Of a DNA stretch of 7,183 bases, positions 1-6,134 are shown piece by piece (the stretch's first letter is position 1; each line of letters starts with the position of its first letter). Position numbers and translations under genes: made by a program. Source of the stretch: JAAYBY01 sp964465385 (GTDB taxonomy: Bacteria > Bacillota > Clostridia > Saccharofermentanales > UBA5734); assembly GCA_964465385.1 (NCBI GenBank), contig CAYXIM010000081.1, positions 1 through 7,183 of the forward strand, written 5' to 3'. The notes under the pieces were generated by a model that ran no database searches, was not told where the DNA came from, and saw only the letters and a program-made list of their open reading frames with translations.

Positions 1-25
1 CTTGTCTTTGAGCAGGTGGGCATGC

Positions 26-337
26 TCAGGCGTCGTCGTCATCCAGCTGCTCCAGCTGCTGTCGAACCTGTTTGAGTTCTTCCTCGAGCAGGTCGGCCTG
101 TTGTTTTAAAAACGTTTTGGGATCGCCGGCATAAGCCGGTCCGTAGCCGCCAAAACGCGGCCCGTAACCCATGCCCATGCCTGCGCCGGGCATCATGCGG
201 CGAAAACCGCGTCCGCGGCCACCGCGCATGCCGAAGCCGCGCATGTAACCGGGGGCAGGGTAACCGGCGCAATAACCGGCGCCACGTCCGGACAGGGGGC
301 CATAACCCATGGGACCTGTTCCATCTCCTCTTGGCAT
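26..337 (-). CDS. DUF5320-type Gly/Arg/Met-rich small protein with C-terminal coiled coil
   Basis: A 103-residue protein in three parts. It has an N-terminal MPRGDGTGP motif followed by a GYGPLSGRGAGYC stretch with the only cysteine at residue 23. A low-complexity Gly/Arg/Met/Tyr tract runs over about residues 24-71. A charged amphipathic helix over about 74-98, with hydrophobics at F76, L84, L88, V91, L95 and L98, ends in four aspartates and is probably a short coiled coil. This layout is that of the DUF5320 family, which commonly sits beside NifX/NifB-like and Mrp ATPase genes; its function is not known. I chose the ATG at 337 because AAAGGAG (347-353) lies 9 nt upstream and the family motif begins at this Met; an in-frame start at 391 would add 18 unrelated residues. 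It is the second gene of a leftward pair, 46 nt after the zinc-ribbon gene, and diverges from the NifX/ATPase operon. A role as a scaffold or accessory for cluster transfer is inference only. Confidence 0.85.
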   Translation of the reverse strand: MPRGDGTGPMGYGPLSGRGAGYCAGYPAPGYMRGFGMRGGRGRGFRRMMPGAGMGMGYGPRFGGYGPAYAGDPKTFLKQQADLLEEELKQVRQQLEQLDDDDA

Positions 338-383
338 TGTGTTCAACTCCTTTCTGTGTCTTGTGTTCATACGGTTTGCGCAC

Positions 384-578
384 TCACGCACGCGTCATGT
401 GGGTACCACAGTTGGGACAGGACTTGGTGAAGCAAGGAACCGCTCTTTGGTGCGGCAGGGTTGCACCACAAGACGGACAGATACAAACCGCCTTGCCCGA
501 TGCGCCCCTTCTTGCGGGGCCACGTCCCGCCCGTCCCGGCCGTCGGCCGTAAGGACCTGTTCCATCGCCACCTGGCAC
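384..578 (-). CDS. Small MPGGDGTGP protein with six-cysteine zinc-ribbon-like tail
   Basis: A 64-residue protein. Residues 1-11 (MPGGDGTGPYG) copy the start of the neighbouring DUF5320-type protein. An Arg/Gly-rich linker (12-28) follows. The tail carries cysteines 32, 34, 37, 49, 54 and 57 in the pattern CxCPxCG ... PC ... CPxCG, with PHQ at 42-44. Two CPxC knuckles suggest a zinc ribbon or a rubredoxin-like metal site; small proteins of this design recur beside NifX/Mrp clusters in anaerobes. The start is GTG at 578, with a strong AAAGGAGGG at 585-593, seven bases from the start when counted from GGAGG. The next Met (residue 61) is useless as a start, so GTG is well supported. It is the first gene after the leftward promoter, with a predicted leader of about 44 nt. 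Whether the cysteines hold Zn or an iron/iron-sulfur site cannot be told from sequence. Function unknown. Confidence 0.8.
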   Translation of the reverse strand: MPGGDGTGPYGRRPGRAGRGPARRGASGKAVCICPSCGATLPHQRAVPCFTKSCPNCGTHMTRA

Positions 579-628
579 AGTACACCCTCCTTTCCCTTCT
601 ACCCATACTGGGATGCTGTAGCATGGTC

Positions 629-658
629 AGCATATCAAAAATAATGAACATATGTCAA
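629..658 (-). promoter_or_regulatory. Leftward sigma-A-type promoter for the two small genes
   Basis: Read on the minus strand, a perfect TTGACA -35 box lies at 658-653. After an 18-bp spacer comes a TATGCT -10 box at 634-629 (4/6 to TATAAT), preceded by TG at 637-636, giving an extended -10. Initiation would fall near 622, leaving about 44 nt of leader before the GTG at 578. The 17-bp repeat at 645-661 covers the -35 box, so a protein bound there would compete with RNA polymerase. Confidence 0.65.
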
Positions 659-661
659 TAA
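645..661 (+). promoter_or_regulatory. Operator-like 17-bp direct repeat, copy 1
   Basis: TGAACATATGTCAATAA, identical in 16 of 17 positions to the copy 72 bp downstream. The core CATATG (ACATATGT in this copy) is palindromic, as expected for a dimeric regulator. It overlaps the -35 box (653-658) of the leftward promoter. No regulator gene is in the window, so the binding protein is unknown. Confidence 0.6.
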
Positions 662-687
662 CTTTCTATTTTTTGATGTTATTGACA
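653..687. repeat. Inverted repeat containing the two divergent -35 boxes
   Basis: TGTCAATAAC at 653-662 and GTTATTGACA at 678-687 are perfect reverse complements separated by 15 AT-rich bases. Each arm contains a TTGACA -35 box, one facing left and one facing right, and each extends four bases beyond the hexamer. The symmetry may therefore be more than two coincident promoters: it could be a second regulator site or leftover duplication of the 17-bp element. Confidence 0.65.
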
Positions 688-710
688 GCTGAAAAATTCA
701 GGCATACACT
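682..710 (+). promoter_or_regulatory. Rightward sigma-A-type promoter for the NifX/ATPase operon
   Basis: A perfect TTGACA (682-687), a 17-bp spacer and TACACT (705-710, 4/6 to TATAAT). Initiation is expected near 717, exactly where the second 17-bp repeat begins, giving a leader of about 35 nt before the ATG at 752. The position suggests that a protein bound at the repeat would block initiation or early elongation. Confidence 0.7.
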
Positions 711-716
711 GTTAAG

Positions 717-733
717 TGAACATATGCCAATAA
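717..733 (+). promoter_or_regulatory. Operator-like 17-bp direct repeat, copy 2
   Basis: TGAACATATGCCAATAA, one mismatch from copy 1. It occupies about +1 to +17 of the predicted rightward transcript and ends a few bases before the ribosome site. The 72-bp distance between copies is close to seven helical turns, so both would lie on nearly the same face of the DNA; looping between them is a possibility, not shown. Confidence 0.6.
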
Positions 734-751
734 TGAAAAGGGGTGTCTTTG

Positions 752-1111
752 ATGAAAATTGCCTTGACCTGCCAGGGTCCCAGTCTGCAAGACGATCTGG
801 ACCAGCGCTTTGGCCGGGCGGTTGCCCTGTTGATCGTCGATACACAAAGCCATCAGGTGGAAGTCATCGACAACGAGGCACTGGCGCCTTCTGGCGGAGC
901 CGGTATAGCCGCAGCTCAGCGGCTGGTTGACCGGGAGGTGGCCGCCTTGATCACTGGCCAGGTTGGTCCAAATGCCCTGTCTGTTTTACAAGCCGCAGGC
1001 ATCCGTTTGATTCAGGGCGTTGCCGGCAGCGGCCAAAAAAACCTGGATCTCTTCCAGGCTGGACAACTCGAGGACCTGAGCCGTTTTGTGCCGCCTCATT
1101 CCGGCCAGTGA
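752..1111 (+). CDS. NifX/NifB C-terminal-type cluster-binding protein (stand-alone)
   Basis: A 119-residue protein of the dinitrogenase iron-molybdenum cofactor family (the fold shared by NifX, NafY, the NifB C-terminal domain and the Desulfovibrio orange protein). The start MKIALTCQGPSLQDDLDQRFGRA has the usual first beta-strand and the RFGRA signature (residues 19-23). The GGAG loop and VDREVAALITGQVGPNA follow, then a glycine-rich C-terminal part. Family members bind metal-sulfur clusters or their precursors. Since the window shows no nif structural genes, a nitrogenase role is not supported. I start it at ATG 752 because AAAAGGGG (736-743) ends 8 nt before it; an in-frame GTG at 743 would overlap that ribosome site and adds only three residues. 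It is first in the rightward operon and ends 7 nt before the first ATPase gene. Confidence 0.88.
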   Translation: MKIALTCQGPSLQDDLDQRFGRAVALLIVDTQSHQVEVIDNEALAPSGGAGIAAAQRLVDREVAALITGQVGPNALSVLQAAGIRLIQGVAGSGQKNLDLFQAGQLEDLSRFVPPHSGQ

Positions 1112-1118
1112 GCCAGCC

Positions 1119-1973
1119 ATGAAGATTGCGATTCTCAGCGGCAAGGGTGGCACCGGAAAAACGACAATTGCGGCCAGTTTGGCCCGTGTGACCCCGGGCT
1201 GCCAGTATGTCGATTGTGATGTGGAAGAACCCAACGGGCGCTTGTTTCTCAAACCACAAGGGCTCCAACAACGTCCGGTCCGGGTGCCGGTTCCCCAGGT
1301 GGACCAAGCGGCCTGCACCGGTTGTGGTGCTTGCGCGGCCATCTGCCAATTTCATGCCCTTGCCGTGGTCAAAGGCAAGGTGCTTCTTTTTCCTGAACTG
1401 TGTCATCACTGCGGTGCCTGCCGCCTGGTTTGCCAGCCCGCAGCCATCACGGAGGTGGACCGCACCATCGGGACCCTGGGCAGCACACCGGACCTGGGCT
1501 TCCTTGAAGGGACCCTCAACATCGGTGAACCTTCCGGTGTTCCGATCATTGCAGCCCTCATGAAGCGGGTGTCAGCAGACCGGGTGGCCTTTCTGGATTG
1601 CCCGCCGGGAGCTGGCTGTGCGGTCGTCGAGGTCCTGTCTGGCTGCCATTATGCCCTGCTGGTGACTGAACCGACACCGTTTGGCCTGCACGACCTGGCG
1701 GTTGCCGTTGAGCTGGTCAGCCGGCTGGGCCTGCCTGCCGGTGTCGTCATCAACAAGGCCGATGACGACGTGACTGATGTGCTTGCCTTTTGCCAGGACC
1801 ATGGGCTGCCGGTGCTGCTGACCGTGCCTTTCAGCCGGGATTTGGCTGTCGCCTATGCCCAGGGTCAGCTGCCGGTTGATGCCGATCCGCATTGGCATCA
1901 GGCTTTTCAGGCCTTGAGTCGTCAGCTGGTGTTGGAGGCTGGTTTGGAACAGACAGGGGTGGTGGCGCCATGA
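1119..1973 (+). CDS. MinD-like P-loop ATPase with 2x[4Fe-4S] ferredoxin insert (first copy)
   Basis: A 284-residue soluble ATPase of the MinD/ParA/Mrp deviant-Walker class. The deviant Walker A KGGTGKT is at residues 9-15, the switch region DCDVEEPN at 32-39 and the Walker B-like LDCPPG at 159-164. Inserted after the first beta-alpha units is a bacterial ferredoxin-type module with two CxxCxxCxxxC sets: C66, C69, C72, C76 and C95, C98, C101, C105. They are placed to hold two [4Fe-4S] clusters. Such proteins occur in tandem pairs in ORP and NifX gene sets and are thought to drive cluster assembly or transfer, or ATP-dependent electron delivery; the exact reaction is not established. The ATG at 1119 matches the family start (MKIAILSGKGG); it has no clear Shine-Dalgarno, so translation probably continues from the NifX-like gene ending 7 nt upstream. 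Its stop overlaps the next start (ATGA). Confidence 0.92.
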   Translation: MKIAILSGKGGTGKTTIAASLARVTPGCQYVDCDVEEPNGRLFLKPQGLQQRPVRVPVPQVDQAACTGCGACAAICQFHALAVVKGKVLLFPELCHHCGACRLVCQPAAITEVDRTIGTLGSTPDLGFLEGTLNIGEPSGVPIIAALMKRVSADRVAFLDCPPGAGCAVVEVLSGCHYALLVTEPTPFGLHDLAVAVELVSRLGLPAGVVINKADDDVTDVLAFCQDHGLPVLLTVPFSRDLAVAYAQGQLPVDADPHWHQAFQALSRQLVLEAGLEQTGVVAP

Positions 1974-2827
1974 AACAGCTTGTGATTGTCAGCGGCAAGG
2001 GCGGCACCGGCAAAAGCACCCTGGCCGCCAGCCTGGCCCAGTTGATCCCCGACAAGCGGTTGGCCGACTGTGATGTCGAGACAGCCAACTTGCACCTGCT
2101 TTTGCCCCACACCCTCTTGCAGACCGAAGAGTACAAGGGGGCCTCGGTGGCCCGGATCGATCTGGCGCGCTGCACGGCCTGTGGCGTGTGCCGCCAGGTT
2201 TGCCGCTTTGATGCCATCAGCGAAGGCTATGTGGTGGACCCGCTTGCCTGTGAAGGCTGTGCCGCCTGTACGGTTTTGTGCCCGACCGCGGCGGTGCGCA
2301 TCGAACCCGTCATAACCGGACAGACCCATCGGGCCAGCACCCCCCTGGGACCCCTGGCCTATGCCCGGCTTGAAATTGGGGCTGAAGGATCTGGTAAGCT
2401 GGTGACCCAGGTGCGCAAGCTCAGCGCCACCACCGATCAGGGTGAACCCTTGACCCTCATTGACGGTTCACCGGGCATCGGCTGCGTGGTCATCGCCTCC
2501 ATCACAGGCACGGATGCCGTGCTGGCTGTGGCAGAAGCCACCCAGTCCGGCCTGCACGACCTCAAGCGCGTCCTGGCCGTGGCCCGCCATTTTCAGGTTC
2601 CAGGCTTTGTGTGCATCAACAAATGGGATCTTAACCCGGCCATGACGGAGGCCATCGAGGCCTGGTGCGCCCAGGAGCAGATCCCGGTTCTGGCGCGCAT
2701 TCCCTTTGATCCGGCCGTTGTCAAGGCCCTCAAGCAGGGTCAAACCCCTGTCGACGCCGGTATTAAGTCGGTCACCCAACCCATCCGGGACCTGTGGCAG
2801 CAGCTGCGGCAGATCCTGGCAGTCTAA
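1970..2827 (+). CDS. MinD-like P-loop ATPase with 2x[4Fe-4S] ferredoxin insert (second copy)
   Basis: A 285-residue paralogue of the preceding protein with the same architecture. Walker A KGGTGKS is at 10-16, DCDVET at 33-38 and the Walker B-like LIDGSPG at 163-169. The ferredoxin cysteines are C68, C71, C74, C78 and C94, C97, C100, C104, the last followed by proline as in classical ferredoxins. The Walker B segment reads DGSPG where the first copy reads DCPPG, and the two differ widely between motifs, so they are diverged paralogues rather than a recent duplication and may form a heterodimer. This is typical for tandem MinD pairs in ORP-type clusters. The start ATG 1970 overlaps the previous stop by four bases (ATGA), and AGGGGTGG (1955-1962) lies 7 nt upstream, so translation is probably coupled. 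It is followed by a 43-nt gap before the Mrp-NifX fusion gene. Confidence 0.92.
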   Translation: MKQLVIVSGKGGTGKSTLAASLAQLIPDKRLADCDVETANLHLLLPHTLLQTEEYKGASVARIDLARCTACGVCRQVCRFDAISEGYVVDPLACEGCAACTVLCPTAAVRIEPVITGQTHRASTPLGPLAYARLEIGAEGSGKLVTQVRKLSATTDQGEPLTLIDGSPGIGCVVIASITGTDAVLAVAEATQSGLHDLKRVLAVARHFQVPGFVCINKWDLNPAMTEAIEAWCAQEQIPVLARIPFDPAVVKALKQGQTPVDAGIKSVTQPIRDLWQQLRQILAV

Positions 2828-2829
2828 AC

Positions 2830-2842
2830 GGGCCTGTGGCCC
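2830..2842 (+). other. Small intercistronic hairpin
   Basis: GGGCC-TGT-GGCCC, a five-base-pair all-GC stem with a three-base loop, begins two bases after the stop of the second ATPase gene. No U-run follows, so it is not a convincing terminator. It could mark an mRNA processing or stability point within the operon, or be chance. Confidence 0.3.
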
Positions 2843-2870
2843 CAAACAAGCAGAAAAGAGGTCTAAGGAC

Positions 2871-4019
2871 ATGGCAACAACACAAGAGGACATGCGGGCG
2901 AAAGACCACCCGCTCAACCAGATCAAGCACACCCTTGCGGTGCTCAGCGGCAAGGGGGGCGTCGGTAAATCCATGGTCACAGCCCTGCTGGCCACCTACC
3001 TGCAGCGAACCGGCCATTACCAGGTGGGTGTGCTGGATGCGGACGTGACCGGACCGTCCATCCCCAAGCTGTTTGGCGCGGAAGCGTTCAAGCCAAACGC
3101 CAGCCAGGACGGCCTATACCCGGTCAAGACACACAGTGGCATCCAGCTGATGTCCATCAACTTGCTTTTAGAAGACCCAAAAGCCCCCGTTATCTGGCGC
3201 GGTCCCATCCTGGCCAACACGGTCAAGCAGTTCTGGAGCGAGGTCATTTGGGGGCAACTGGATTTCCTCTTGATCGACATGCCGCCTGGAACCGGTGACA
3301 TCCCGCTGACGGTTTTCCAATCCCTGCCCCTTGATGGCATCATCATCGTCACCTCACCCCAGGACCTGGTTGCCATGATTGTGCAAAAAGCCATTCATAT
3401 GGCGCAAATGATGGGTATCCCCATTCTGGGCCTGGTTGAAAACATGAGCCATGCCGTCTGTCCGCATTGCCAGGAGACCTTTTCAATCTTCGGTGAAAGC
3501 AAGACCGAAACTGCCGCCCGGCAGGCCGGGCTGCCCTATCTGGGGCATATACCCATGGACCCCAACCTGGCAGCTCTGGCCGATCAGGGAGAGATTGAAC
3601 GCGTCCACACCGCCTATTTGCCGGAGGCCCTGGCAGCCCTGCAAGCCCTGGCCGGGCCACAGCAGGCATCGGCAAGCGTCGAGCGGGTGGCCATTGCAGT
3701 CAAAGACGGGCGGGTGGCCCCACATTTTGGTCATTGCGACGGCTTTGCCACCGCCCGGCTGGCGGGAGACAAGATCCTGGATGAAACCTGGATCGAAAAC
3801 CCCGGCCACAAGCCCGGTTTTTTGCCCGTTTTTTTACATGAACAGGGCATTGATGTGATCCTGGCCGGTGGCATGGGCAGCAGTGCCATTGAACTTTTTC
3901 AAGAACACGGCATGCAGGTGTTGACTGGCCTTGAGGGAACGGTAGCGTCGGTACTGGCAGCCTACCGCAAGGGGGAGCTGGCCGCGTCGGCTCAGCCCTG
4001 TGCTGAAGACAAGGGGTGA
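2871..4019 (+). CDS. Mrp/NBP35-type ATPase fused to C-terminal NifX/ORP domain
   Basis: A 382-residue two-domain protein. Residues about 15-260 form an Mrp/NBP35 (ApbC) iron-sulfur carrier ATPase: Walker A KGGVGKS (28-34), DADVTGPSIPKLFG (56-69), WRGP (109-112), IDMPPGTGD (135-143), and ENMSHAVCPHC ending in the CxxC pair C197/C200 that bridges a labile [4Fe-4S] cluster between two subunits. After a short Ala/Gln linker (about 261-270), residues 271 to about 370 are a NifX-like domain with VAPHFGHCDGF (282-292) and ILAGGMGSSA. This Mrp-plus-ORP-domain layout is known from Desulfovibrio, where orange proteins carry a mixed Mo-Cu-S cluster; the metal here is unknown. The ATG at 2871 has AAAAGAGG (2854-2861) 9 nt upstream; a second ATG at 2892 is less well placed. 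The last base of its stop is the first base of the deaminase ATG (TGATG). Confidence 0.93.
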   Translation: MATTQEDMRAKDHPLNQIKHTLAVLSGKGGVGKSMVTALLATYLQRTGHYQVGVLDADVTGPSIPKLFGAEAFKPNASQDGLYPVKTHSGIQLMSINLLLEDPKAPVIWRGPILANTVKQFWSEVIWGQLDFLLIDMPPGTGDIPLTVFQSLPLDGIIIVTSPQDLVAMIVQKAIHMAQMMGIPILGLVENMSHAVCPHCQETFSIFGESKTETAARQAGLPYLGHIPMDPNLAALADQGEIERVHTAYLPEALAALQALAGPQQASASVERVAIAVKDGRVAPHFGHCDGFATARLAGDKILDETWIENPGHKPGFLPVFLHEQGIDVILAGGMGSSAIELFQEHGMQVLTGLEGTVASVLAAYRKGELAASAQPCAEDKG

Positions 4020-4441
4020 TGGGTGTGACAGAAGGGGTCAGGCTGCAAGCACCGCCCAGCGACCAGGAGCTGATCGAGGCTGCACGCCGGGCAGCCCGCA
4101 GGGCCTACGTGCCCTACTCGCGCTTTCGGGTGGGTGCGGCTGTGGTGGATGATCAAAACCGTACATTCACAGGTTGCAACATTGAAAATGCCTCGTATGG
4201 CGCATCGGTTTGCGCCGAACGCACCGCTCTTTTCAAGGCGGTGTCAGAAGGAGCCGGCCGCATCAAGCGCCTGGCCCTGGTTTGTGACCAGGCACCGCTG
4301 TGTATGCCCTGCGGCATCTGTCGGCAGGTGCTTGGTGAATTTGCCGCGGAAGATTTTGTTCTCTTGGCAGCCGGTCCAGCAGGGGCTGTTATGCGCCTGA
4401 CCCTGGACCAGCTGCTGCCACATCCGTTTAAGCTCGACTGA
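4019..4441 (+). CDS. cdd: Cytidine deaminase (EC 3.5.4.5)
   Basis: A 140-residue homotetramer-class cytidine deaminase, of usual length, which hydrolyses cytidine or deoxycytidine to uridine or deoxyuridine in pyrimidine salvage. The diagnostic parts are YVPYSRFRVGAA (30-41), GCNIENASYGASVCAERTA (52-70) and PCGICRQVLGEF (97-108). Zinc ligands would be C65, C98 and C101, with E67 as proton shuttle. All catalytic residues are present. The start is ambiguous: ATG 4019 overlaps the previous stop (TGATG), which suits translational coupling, but the ribosome-like AAGGGG (4011-4016) is only 2 nt from it. The same AAGGGG is 8 nt from an in-frame GTG at 4025, which would give 138 residues. The gene is last in the operon, with no evident link to metal-cluster work. 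Its 3' end overlaps the convergent transporter gene by 14 bp. Confidence 0.95.
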   Translation: MGVTEGVRLQAPPSDQELIEAARRAARRAYVPYSRFRVGAAVVDDQNRTFTGCNIENASYGASVCAERTALFKAVSEGAGRIKRLALVCDQAPLCMPCGICRQVLGEFAAEDFVLLAAGPAGAVMRLTLDQLLPHPFKLD

Positions 4442-6107
4442 AGAGGGCGATCAAGGCCAAAATAACGCCCGTGATGCCTTCACCACCCAGCAAACCGGCG
4501 GCAACGATGTTGCCACGGGTGGCTGCCTTGTTTTGATCCGACCAAACCCGTTCCACCAGTGTCCGGACCAGGCCGCCCAGCAAGATGGCTGCGGCCATAT
4601 GCCAGGACAAGAGCATGCCGATGCCGATGATCATGGCCGGCACTTTTTTCACGTAAAGCAGACAGCCGATCAGGGCGGCCACCAGGAAGACGAAGGGGTC
4701 TCCGATGCCGCTGACCATGGCGCTGACGCTCAGGGCCTGGGCGGCCGGCAGGTCGGTTCCCTGGCCGAACTGGCCGCCATACTGGTAAACAATGGCAAAG
4801 AGGGCCAAGGTGGCAACGACCGATCCGATCAGGCCACCAAAAACCTGAGAGACCAGTTGGGCCGTGGCGTTGCTTTTGAGGAGCGAACCGGCCTTGTAGT
4901 CGTTCATCAGGTCACCGGCATAGCCACAGGCCACGGCGACGACAGCCGCCACCAGGAAGGCAGAGGCCGTGTTGACGGGGACGAACAGACGGATGGCCAG
5001 CAAGACGATGATGGCAAACAATTCCATGGGGTTGATGCCTGTCTGACCGGTGATGGTGGCGGACATGCCGGTGGCAACCAGGACGCCGATCAAGATCAGG
5101 ACGGATACCAGCGGCCCCAGGCCGGCCAGGACGGTCAGCACGAAAGCCAGGCCCACCGCCAAAAGCATGATCAAGCCCGTGCGCCAGCGGGACGGGACCC
5201 CGGTCGGGCTTTGTTGGTCAGCCGCCAGGTCTTTTTTGCGGCGCCGGCCTTTGATCAAGGCCTGGCCGTAATGCAGCAGGATGCCGGCCCCGCTGCCGAC
5301 CATGAGGCCAATGGCTGCGGTTGTGTTAAACGAGACTGCGGCCGCCTGATCCGCAAAAGCACCCCAGGCAACCCCCAGGCGCTGGATAATGAACTGTGAC
5401 AACATGGCACCTGCAAACCACCAGCCGGTGTAGCCGATGCCGATGATGTAGCCAATACCCACGGCCATGGGTGACAGGTATAGGCCCACGTCGACCTGGA
5501 AGAGGCGGGCGTTGATGGTCTGGGGAATCAACAGCCACTTGTCGCGCAAAAAGGTGAAGAGGGCGGCAACGCCCAGCGTGGAGAACATCAGGGCCCCCTG
5601 GTGGCCGCCCTGATCGGCCGCCTCCAGGGTTTCAGCGGCCGCCGTGCCGATGGGGTAGGGCAGGGGATCTTGCTCAATGAAGCGGGGCCGCAGCAGCCAA
5701 CACAGCAAAGACCCCAGAATCATGCCTGCCAAAGAGACCAGCAGGACCGGCCACAGCTTGGGCATCAGCCACTCAGTCAAGGTCTGGCTGCTGGCGTCAA
5801 AGGGGGCGTAGACCCCGGTGATCCACAAACCAGGCAAGGTGAAGGCCAGGCCGCCTGCGATCATGGCCCCAGCCGACATGCCGGTCTGGGCGATGTTGAT
5901 TTCGTTGAGGTTGGTTTTGCCCAAGAGTTTGAGCAGGGCCATGGACAAGACCGCCACGAAAATGGTCGGCCAGGGCAAAGCGCTCATTTTCAGGGCCACG
6001 TACATGGAGCTGGCGGTGATGATCAAAGAGCCGAACATGCCAATGAGAATGGCACGGATGGACAGCTGATCAACACCAAAAAGGCGAAAACGCTTGGAAG
6101 ATGACAT
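4428..6107 (-). CDS. OPT-family oligopeptide/metal-chelate transporter
   Basis: A 559-residue, very hydrophobic inner-membrane protein of the OPT (oligopeptide transporter/YSL-related) superfamily. It has roughly 14 or more predicted membrane segments. Recognisable family stretches are MYVALKMSALPWP near the N-terminus, DPLPYPIGTAAAE, GIGYTGWWFAGAM, GQTGINPMELFAI and CGYAGDLMNDYKAG. A basic cytoplasmic loop (GRRRKKD) separates two halves of comparable size, in keeping with the internally duplicated OPT fold. OPT proteins import peptides or metal-chelating small molecules, probably with protons; the substrate here cannot be inferred. The ATG at 6107 has AGGAGG (6115-6120) seven bases upstream. 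It starts 27 nt after the glycosyltransferase gene, so the two are likely co-transcribed. Length is at the short end of the bacterial family, with no sign of truncation. Confidence 0.9.
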   Translation of the reverse strand: MSSSKRFRLFGVDQLSIRAILIGMFGSLIITASSMYVALKMSALPWPTIFVAVLSMALLKLLGKTNLNEINIAQTGMSAGAMIAGGLAFTLPGLWITGVYAPFDASSQTLTEWLMPKLWPVLLVSLAGMILGSLLCWLLRPRFIEQDPLPYPIGTAAAETLEAADQGGHQGALMFSTLGVAALFTFLRDKWLLIPQTINARLFQVDVGLYLSPMAVGIGYIIGIGYTGWWFAGAMLSQFIIQRLGVAWGAFADQAAAVSFNTTAAIGLMVGSGAGILLHYGQALIKGRRRKKDLAADQQSPTGVPSRWRTGLIMLLAVGLAFVLTVLAGLGPLVSVLILIGVLVATGMSATITGQTGINPMELFAIIVLLAIRLFVPVNTASAFLVAAVVAVACGYAGDLMNDYKAGSLLKSNATAQLVSQVFGGLIGSVVATLALFAIVYQYGGQFGQGTDLPAAQALSVSAMVSGIGDPFVFLVAALIGCLLYVKKVPAMIIGIGMLLSWHMAAAILLGGLVRTLVERVWSDQNKAATRGNIVAAGLLGGEGITGVILALIALFSRA

Positions 6108-6134
6108 GTCAATCCCTCCTTTGGATGAAGCACA

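Noticed and set aside
9..28. Six-base inverted repeat (TGAGCA / TGCTCA, eight-base loop) at the end of the DUF5320-type gene
   Set aside because: It includes the stop codon and on the minus strand is followed by a purine-rich stretch, not a U-run. The window ends there, so a terminator call is not supported.
752..1111. Annotation of the first operon gene as nitrogenase NifX
   Set aside because: Only family membership is visible; no nif structural or nifEN/nifB genes are in the window and the neighbours match ORP-type sets instead.
951..1409. Minus-strand open frame of 152 codons across the NifX and first ATPase genes
   Set aside because: It is antisense to two well-supported genes, has no recognisable domain and no convincing ribosome site; a by-product of GC-rich codon use.
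1119..2827. Reading the two MinD-like genes as cell-division MinD
   Set aside because: The ferredoxin inserts with eight cysteines, the absence of minC/minE and the lack of the C-terminal membrane-targeting helix of MinD rule against it.
4533..5399. Long open frame on the plus strand (288 codons) opposite the OPT gene
   Set aside because: Its product is Gln/Asp/His/Gly-rich low-complexity sequence, as expected for the antisense of a hydrophobic membrane protein gene, and it lacks a domain.
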